Source: Melioribacteraceae bacterium
Lineage (GTDB): Bacteria > Bacteroidota > Ignavibacteria > Ignavibacteriales > Melioribacteraceae
Direction: 5' to 3'
DNA: 64,000 nucleotides
Assembly: GCA_035362835.1 (NCBI GenBank)
Contig: DAOSDY010000001.1
Location: 496,001-560,000 of the forward strand
The translations under genes and the position numbers were made by a program. Every line of letters starts with the position of its first letter. Position 1 is the stretch's first letter. A model generated the notes under the pieces. The model worked only from the letters and a program-made list of their open reading frames with translations. It ran no database searches and had not been told where the DNA came from. This document shows positions 59,380 to 64,000 of this stretch, piece by piece.

Positions 59380-60780
59380 ATGTTAAAACTGATCATAAAA
59401 AAAGAACTGAAGGAAATTCTGAATTCTTCAAAGTTCGTTTACAGTTTCGGAGTCTGTGCGCTTCTTATATTAGTCACTTTTTACGTCGGCGCTAAAAACT
59501 ACCAGATAAACAGGAGTCAGTACGACGCAGCTGTTTCAGAGAACATCAGGTCGATGTCCGGAGTAACCGACTGGAGAATGATAAGTCACAAAATCTTTTT
59601 ACCGCCCCAGCCGCTTGCCTCTTTAGTCTCCGGTATTTCAAATGATATCGGCAGGAACATACAGCTTCAGGGGCGGGGTGAGCTTACAGCACGCGACAGC
59701 AAATACAACGAGGAGCCGATATTCGCCGTATTCCGGTTCCTGGATCTAAACTTTCTGTTCCAGATCATACTCTCACTCTTCGCCATTTTATTCTGTTACA
59801 ATGCTGTGAACGGCGAAAAGAAGAGAGGCACACTCAGGCTTATTTTTTCAAATTCACTGCCGCGGGATAAATTTATTCTCGGCAAGGTTATTGGATCCAT
59901 AATTGCGCTTGCAGTTCCACTGCTGATCCCAATGCTTCTCGGTTCCCTGCTGCTTATAATTATGGGAATTCCGATGGAAGGATCCGACTGGATTAAACTA
60001 AGTCTGATTATTCTGGCCGGTTTTTTACTCTTCAGCGCTTTTATGAATCTTTCGGTATTCGTCTCAACCTTAACACAAAGCCCGTCTACTTCATTTCTAC
60101 TGCTGTTGGTTATATGGATTCTCTTTGTTCTGGTAATCCCTAAATCATCCGTGTTAATTGCCGGACGCGCTGTTGATGTTCCATCAGTCGATCAGCTCAA
60201 TACAAAGAAGAGTCAGTTTGCCGCGCAGTTAAACAGGGAACATTTCAATTCACTTAATAATTTCAAACCATCAAGCACAGACAAAGTGTTCGAGGAGTTC
60301 CAGAAGTTCATGGAGAAGAGTAACACAAGCAGGGATGAAAAGATGCAACTCTTCAACGAGAAACTGAACCGGGAAAGGATAAACCGTCAGGAGATCCAGA
60401 AGAATCTTGCACTTAACATTTCCCGTATTTCGCCGGGCGCCTGCTTTTCACTGGCCTCGGCAAGCCTTGCGGGGACTTCTCTGGATCTTATTAAAAACTA
60501 CAGGGACCAGGCAAACTCATACCAGAAAAAGTTTGCCGAATTTCAAAAAGAAAAGACAGGAATGACAACAGGAGGCGGAATGATGTTCGTTATAAGAAAC
60601 GATAACGATGAAAAACCGCCTGAGATCAATCCGTCTGAACTCCCGAAATTCAATTTCGTACCGGCATCGCTGAACGAATCTATTTACGGATCCGTAACCG
60701 ATTTCGGACTGCTGCTTATCTTCAATCTTATATTCTTTGCCGGCTCATATATACGCTTTCTTAAATTCGATCTGAGATAG
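59380..60780 (+). CDS. ABC-2 type permease with large extracytoplasmic loops (1)
   Basis: 466 residues. Six predicted helices: about 20-38, 126-142, 171-195, 205-229, 236-262 and 440-460. Two long outer segments, about 40-120 and 265-435, separate them; the second is helical and charged and ends ELPKFNFVPASLNE. NGEKKRGTLRLIFSNSLPRDKFILGK is the ABC-2 coupling-loop motif. It resembles DUF3526-type permease subunits. Paralogue of the next gene. With the ATPase it would form an exporter or mechanical membrane complex; substrate unknown. Confidence 0.87.
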   Translation: MLKLIIKKELKEILNSSKFVYSFGVCALLILVTFYVGAKNYQINRSQYDAAVSENIRSMSGVTDWRMISHKIFLPPQPLASLVSGISNDIGRNIQLQGRGELTARDSKYNEEPIFAVFRFLDLNFLFQIILSLFAILFCYNAVNGEKKRGTLRLIFSNSLPRDKFILGKVIGSIIALAVPLLIPMLLGSLLLIIMGIPMEGSDWIKLSLIILAGFLLFSAFMNLSVFVSTLTQSPSTSFLLLLVIWILFVLVIPKSSVLIAGRAVDVPSVDQLNTKKSQFAAQLNREHFNSLNNFKPSSTDKVFEEFQKFMEKSNTSRDEKMQLFNEKLNRERINRQEIQKNLALNISRISPGACFSLASASLAGTSLDLIKNYRDQANSYQKKFAEFQKEKTGMTTGGGMMFVIRNDNDEKPPEINPSELPKFNFVPASLNESIYGSVTDFGLLLIFNLIFFAGSYIRFLKFDLR

Positions 60781-60792
60781 GAGACTAATAAA

Positions 60793-62262
60793 ATGCTGAG
60801 ACTATTAATAGAGAAGGAATTAAAAAATATTATTCAAAGCCCGAAGTTCGTAGCAACATTTATAACCTGTTCGGTACTTATTCTGCTCAGTTTCGGAATC
60901 GGTATAAACGAATATTCCGGTATGGTTGAGCAACACAACACGGCGCAGAACCTTCTGAAATCGGAAATGTCGCAGGCGCGATCCTGGATGGGTCTCTCCT
61001 CCAAAGCATTCCGGCCGCCTGATCCTATGCAGATCTTCTCTTCGGGTGTAAATTACGATATAGGACGCTATTCGCTTGTAAACAGCAGGTTTGATGTTAA
61101 GCTTCAGAACAGTGTATACTCCGACGATCCGATCTTTGCAATTTTCCGCTATTTTGATTTCACATTTGTAGTTACGATTGTCTTTTCCCTCTTTGCAATC
61201 CTTTTCACTTTTAATACAATAAACGGGGAACGCGAAGGGGGTACTATGCGGCTGGTCTTTTCGAACTCTGTCCCCCGCTCTACATATATTACCGCAAAAT
61301 TCATCGGTTCGTGGCTCGGACTTGTTGTTCCGCTTCTGCTGCCGATTCTAATAGGTCTTTTAATAGTTGTTCTTCTTAATGTTCCATTAACATCTGGTCA
61401 CTGGTTAAAGATTACTTTATTGATACTGATATCTGTTCTTTACCTGACATTTTTCATCGCATTCGGAATTTTTATTTCATCTGTAACAAAATATTCCTCC
61501 GTTTCCTTTTTGATTCTGCTTGTAGCGTGGATTGCATTTGTGTTCATAGTACCGCGCGCGGGTGTAATGACAGCTTCACAATTTATTAATGTCCCGACAA
61601 TAGCAGAACTTGAGAGTCAGAAGGATGCATTCTCCAAAGCCGCATGGGAAAAACATTTTAGAGAGATGGAGCCGGTCTGGCGGGAAAGGAATCAGGCTAT
61701 GGCCGGGATGAGCCAGGCCGAACAGGAGGCCTTCAGAGAGGAGAACGAATATAAATGGTTTGAAGAGGATGACAGGATGAGAAACAATGTTCAGAAGGAG
61801 ATAACCGATTACTCTTTCAAACTGAATGAAGAGGTAAGAAACAAGCGTAATATGCTGGAGAATCTCGGTTTGAATTTTTCAAGGATTTCTCCCGCGTCAT
61901 GTTACCAGCTGGCATCTATGAATCTTGCGGGGACGAATATCGATCTGAAAACCAGATTTGAAAAGCAGATCGAAGATTACAGGCACAATTTCAGAGAATA
62001 TACAGAGAAGAAACAGAAGGAGAGCGGAGGACAATCCGGTATGTTCCGGATCTCTCTCGATTCGCGATCCGGTGTTAAGATAGGTGCCGGCAGGGAGGAA
62101 AGTTCTCTCGATCTGAGTGAATTACCAAAATTTATTGAGCCGCAATACACTTTTACGCAGGCATTTTCACCCGCTATAATCGATGTAGGAATAATCATCC
62201 TGTTCACATTAATCGCTTATGCCGGTGCTTACATGGCATTCTCGAAATATGATCTTCGTTAA
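60793..62262 (+). CDS. ABC-2 type permease with large extracytoplasmic loops (2)
   Basis: 489 residues, GGAG before the ATG, 12 bases behind its paralogue. The same plan: helix near 20-38, outer loop, NGEREGGTMRLVFSNSVPRSTYITAK coupling motif, a block of four helices, a long outer segment (about 270-460, with ISPASCYQLASMNLAGTNIDL and SELPKF), and a last helix (DVGIIILFTLIAYAGAYMAF). The pair probably makes a heterodimeric channel with the ATPase encoded upstream. Confidence 0.87.
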   Translation: MLRLLIEKELKNIIQSPKFVATFITCSVLILLSFGIGINEYSGMVEQHNTAQNLLKSEMSQARSWMGLSSKAFRPPDPMQIFSSGVNYDIGRYSLVNSRFDVKLQNSVYSDDPIFAIFRYFDFTFVVTIVFSLFAILFTFNTINGEREGGTMRLVFSNSVPRSTYITAKFIGSWLGLVVPLLLPILIGLLIVVLLNVPLTSGHWLKITLLILISVLYLTFFIAFGIFISSVTKYSSVSFLILLVAWIAFVFIVPRAGVMTASQFINVPTIAELESQKDAFSKAAWEKHFREMEPVWRERNQAMAGMSQAEQEAFREENEYKWFEEDDRMRNNVQKEITDYSFKLNEEVRNKRNMLENLGLNFSRISPASCYQLASMNLAGTNIDLKTRFEKQIEDYRHNFREYTEKKQKESGGQSGMFRISLDSRSGVKIGAGREESSLDLSELPKFIEPQYTFTQAFSPAIIDVGIIILFTLIAYAGAYMAFSKYDLR

Positions 62263-62282
62263 CTGCCTTCCGTTAGGCAAAA

Positions 62283-62318
62283 GGGTTAGGGGCTGTTTTT
62301 AGAGGCAGCCTCTTTCCC
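62283..62318 (+). terminator. imperfect hairpin after the ABC operon
   Basis: GGG..AGGGGCTG pairs with CAGCCTCT..CCC around a TTTTTAGAGG loop, followed by ATTTTG. A likely weak terminator. Confidence 0.45.
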
Positions 62319-62366
62319 ATTTTGAACCGGAACAGACCTGCGCCGTCTAAAATCATAAAAAAAATC

Positions 62367-62558
62367 ATGACTAAGTTTTTACTCTGGCTGATCCTTCTTT
62401 TAATCTGCTGGCCTCTGGCTATAGCAGCTTTATTCCTTTATCCGTTAATCTGGCTTATACTGCTGCCATTTAAACTTGCCGGAATTGCAGTAGAGGGAGT
62501 ATTCGGATTAATAAAAGCGCTCTTTACACTCCCAGCAAGAATAATAAAACGAATTTAA
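62367..62558 (+). CDS. small two-helix membrane protein
   Basis: 63 residues from ATG 62367; the frame extends to a TTG at 62322 but that only adds a basic leader. Two hydrophobic helices (FLLWLILLLICWPLAIAALFLY and LIWLILLPFKLAGIAVEG) and a basic C-terminus (LPARIIKRI). No known family and no clear ribosome site. It follows the second permease by about 100 bases, past a hairpin. Confidence 0.5.
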   Translation: MTKFLLWLILLLICWPLAIAALFLYPLIWLILLPFKLAGIAVEGVFGLIKALFTLPARIIKRI

Positions 62559-62564
62559 GTTAAA

Positions 62565-63044
62565 TCAGGATTTCTCAGGCGCCCACTCTTTCAGAAATTC
62601 GAGAATCTTTTCCCTGCTGTAGGATTTATCCTTTTCCAGAAGCCCTGTATCCTGTGAATGGAGAAACTTACCGTCCTTTTCAAGTACGAACATGTGGGGA
62701 TATCCATTAATCTTCGGGAACTGTGAGAGGAATTTTTCGTTTTTATTTTCAGGACTGAAGTTCACTTTAATTACAATATAATTCCCGGTCAAAAAATTTT
62801 TTATTTCTTCATCACTGTCAATAAAAGCATCAAGTCTGTGGCACCAGATACACCACTCCCCGCCTACATCCAGAATAATTCTTTTATTTTCCTTAGCGGC
62901 TTTTTCAACTGCGGTTTTCAGATCACTGAATGGATCTTTCGAGGGATCGAATTTTTCCCTTTTCGATTCCGTATTGGATTGAGCAATCAACGATGTTGCG
63001 TAGAGAAAGATTATTAAAAGCGGAAAAAGAGCGGATTTTTTCAT
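62565..63044 (-). CDS. thioredoxin-like exported protein
   Basis: 159 residues from ATG 63044, preceded by GAGGT; an in-frame ATG at 63059 has none. Signal peptide ends LIAQ. A Thioredoxin_7/DUF255-like fold with the motif C-I-W-C in ILDVGGEWCIWCHRLDAFI, and the cis-Pro region INGYPHMFVLEKDGK. It probably reduces or senses disulfides of envelope proteins. Confidence 0.88.
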   Translation of the reverse strand: MKKSALFPLLIIFLYATSLIAQSNTESKREKFDPSKDPFSDLKTAVEKAAKENKRIILDVGGEWCIWCHRLDAFIDSDEEIKNFLTGNYIVIKVNFSPENKNEKFLSQFPKINGYPHMFVLEKDGKFLHSQDTGLLEKDKSYSREKILEFLKEWAPEKS

Positions 63045-63157
63045 GTCCGGATACCTCATGTAATTTTTAATTAGAGCAAAAAATCATTACGGTGAATTTA
63101 TTTAACGGCAAATATATATATTGTTAGGGAAGAAAATCAGGCCTGAATTATCGAAAA

Positions 63158-63982
63158 ATGGAGAAGCGTAATCAATTAAAATATCTGATCTCTCTCGTTG
63201 ATGACGATACATCTGAGGTACGGGACGAGGTTTTGAAAGAGCTGGGAAGCTACGGAATGTCTCTGGAAGAGGACATTCAGGAGTACTCCAATATCCTGAC
63301 AGACCAGCGGTTAAATCTTATTCAGCCTCTGATTGATCAGAACAGGAGAATCCAGCTAAAACAATACTGGGGAACATGGATTAATACTCCGGACGAGATA
63401 GAGAAGATAGAAAGGGCTCTAACACTTATTTCCTGTTTTCATTACGGATTCCGGGATCTTTACGAGCTGCCGAATCTACTGGAGGACCTCTCCGAGGAAT
63501 TTCTGATAAAGCGGCCTTACGGCGACGAGCTCGATCTTGCAAACTTCCTTTTTCAGGAAAAGGGATTGAGAGGGGCTAAGGAGAATTATTACAATCCGTT
63601 CCACAGCAATCCTCTCTACACAATTAAAGAGAAAAAAGGATTGCCGATTACGCTTGCTGTAATTTACATATTAACAGGAAACCGTCTGGGATACGAAATA
63701 AAAGGATGCAATTTCCCGGGCCACTTCCTTGCAAAATTCCGGAGTGAGAAAGAAATAATTCTTGTCGATTGTTTTAACGGCGGAAAATTCTTTTATGAAA
63801 AGGATCTGGAATTATCGATCCCCGATTCAAAAGAGAATCTGGAAAAAATTATCCGTGAAAACGCATCAGCAAACGACATAGTCCGGAGAGTATTAAAGAA
63901 TCTTATCGGCGCATATTCATTTATAAACGACAGTGACAATCTGAATTTCTTTAAAGAACTTCTTGCCGCAACACCCCGTTAA
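63158..63982 (+). CDS. SirB1-like / transglutaminase-like protein
   Basis: 274 residues without a signal. The middle has NYYNPFHSNPLYTIKEKKGLPITLAVIYI and LGYEIKGCNFPGHFLAKF, the hallmark of the SirB1/UPF0162 family, which has a transglutaminase-like core; in most members it is not shown to be an active enzyme. IILVDCFNGGKFFYEKDL follows. Family usually ends in TPRs; here only a short C-terminal helical part is present. Function unknown. Confidence 0.82.
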   Translation: MEKRNQLKYLISLVDDDTSEVRDEVLKELGSYGMSLEEDIQEYSNILTDQRLNLIQPLIDQNRRIQLKQYWGTWINTPDEIEKIERALTLISCFHYGFRDLYELPNLLEDLSEEFLIKRPYGDELDLANFLFQEKGLRGAKENYYNPFHSNPLYTIKEKKGLPITLAVIYILTGNRLGYEIKGCNFPGHFLAKFRSEKEIILVDCFNGGKFFYEKDLELSIPDSKENLEKIIRENASANDIVRRVLKNLIGAYSFINDSDNLNFFKELLAATPR

Positions 63983-64000
63983 TCTTCCAACTTGATATTA

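Noticed and set aside
1..64000. CRISPR arrays or defence systems
   Set aside because: No regularly spaced repeats and no Cas, restriction or toxin-antitoxin genes were recognised.

Overview
The window looks like a chromosome segment of a Bacteroidota/Ignavibacteriota relative, most likely class Ignavibacteria (Melioribacter/Ignavibacterium-like). This is inferred, not tested. The support is: several secreted proteins ending in type IX secretion (T9SS) type A sorting domains with the NYPNPFNP-type linker common in Ignavibacteria; PorV/PorQ-family outer-membrane proteins; TonB-dependent receptors with CarboxypepD_reg N-domains but no SusD; a DUF4249 lipoprotein; one Bacteroidetes-like promoter (TTG-N20-TAnnTTTG); and clear Shine-Dalgarno sequences before many starts. 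The lifestyle suggested is polysaccharide degradation.

Layout. (1) 1-20107, all on the minus strand: a glycan locus headed by a TonB receptor. It continues with a large sorted surface protein, a PorV-family protein, an OmpP1/FadL-like barrel, a T9SS-sorted beta-helix protein, four sulfatases, two PL1-type pectate-lyase-like proteins and a secreted protein cut by the window edge. A membrane-anchored winged-helix regulator (20404+) is divergent from it. The cargo suggests a sulfated, uronate-containing polysaccharide. (2) 21.7-23.9 kb: a scarred region around tRNA-Ser(UGA), with a 3'-end relic, a 5'-half relic carrying a twin-hairpin insert, a GIY-YIG gene whose stop codon lies inside the tRNA, and an isolated M23 lipoprotein flanked by 17-bp direct repeats. 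(3) 23.9-33.1 kb: a GH13 lipoprotein, then a minus-strand operon of TonB receptor, DUF4249 lipoprotein, GH53 endo-galactanase, GH5-like glycosidase and a tiny DUF5989 protein; beta-1,4-galactan is the likely target. (4) 33.3-35.3 kb: a membrane-anchored SGNH hydrolase with TPRs. (5) 35.3-46.5 kb: a second TonB receptor / large surface protein / PorV operon, led by a parvulin-type chaperone and ending in a T9SS-sorted protein with repeated starch-binding-like domains; a LacI regulator is divergent, with a candidate operator between. (6) 47.9-50.1 kb: housekeeping genes rnhC and 6-phosphofructokinase, then tRNA-Asp(GUC) with an interrupted partial copy behind it. (7) 50.3-56.4 kb: small envelope proteins, an RRM RNA-binding protein and a methyltransferase. 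(8) 56.5-62.6 kb: an operon of PDZ-like protein, NEW3-domain membrane protein, ABC ATPase and two paralogous ABC-2 permeases. (9) 62.6-64 kb: a thioredoxin-like protein and a SirB1/transglutaminase-like protein.

The most notable pattern is that the gene order TonB receptor - large sorted surface protein - PorV-family protein - T9SS-sorted glycan protein occurs twice, in two unrelated glycan loci. It may be a SusCD-independent surface capture and export module in which the PorV-like protein and the large surface protein take the place of SusD. The tRNA-associated GIY-YIG scar is the second most interesting structure.
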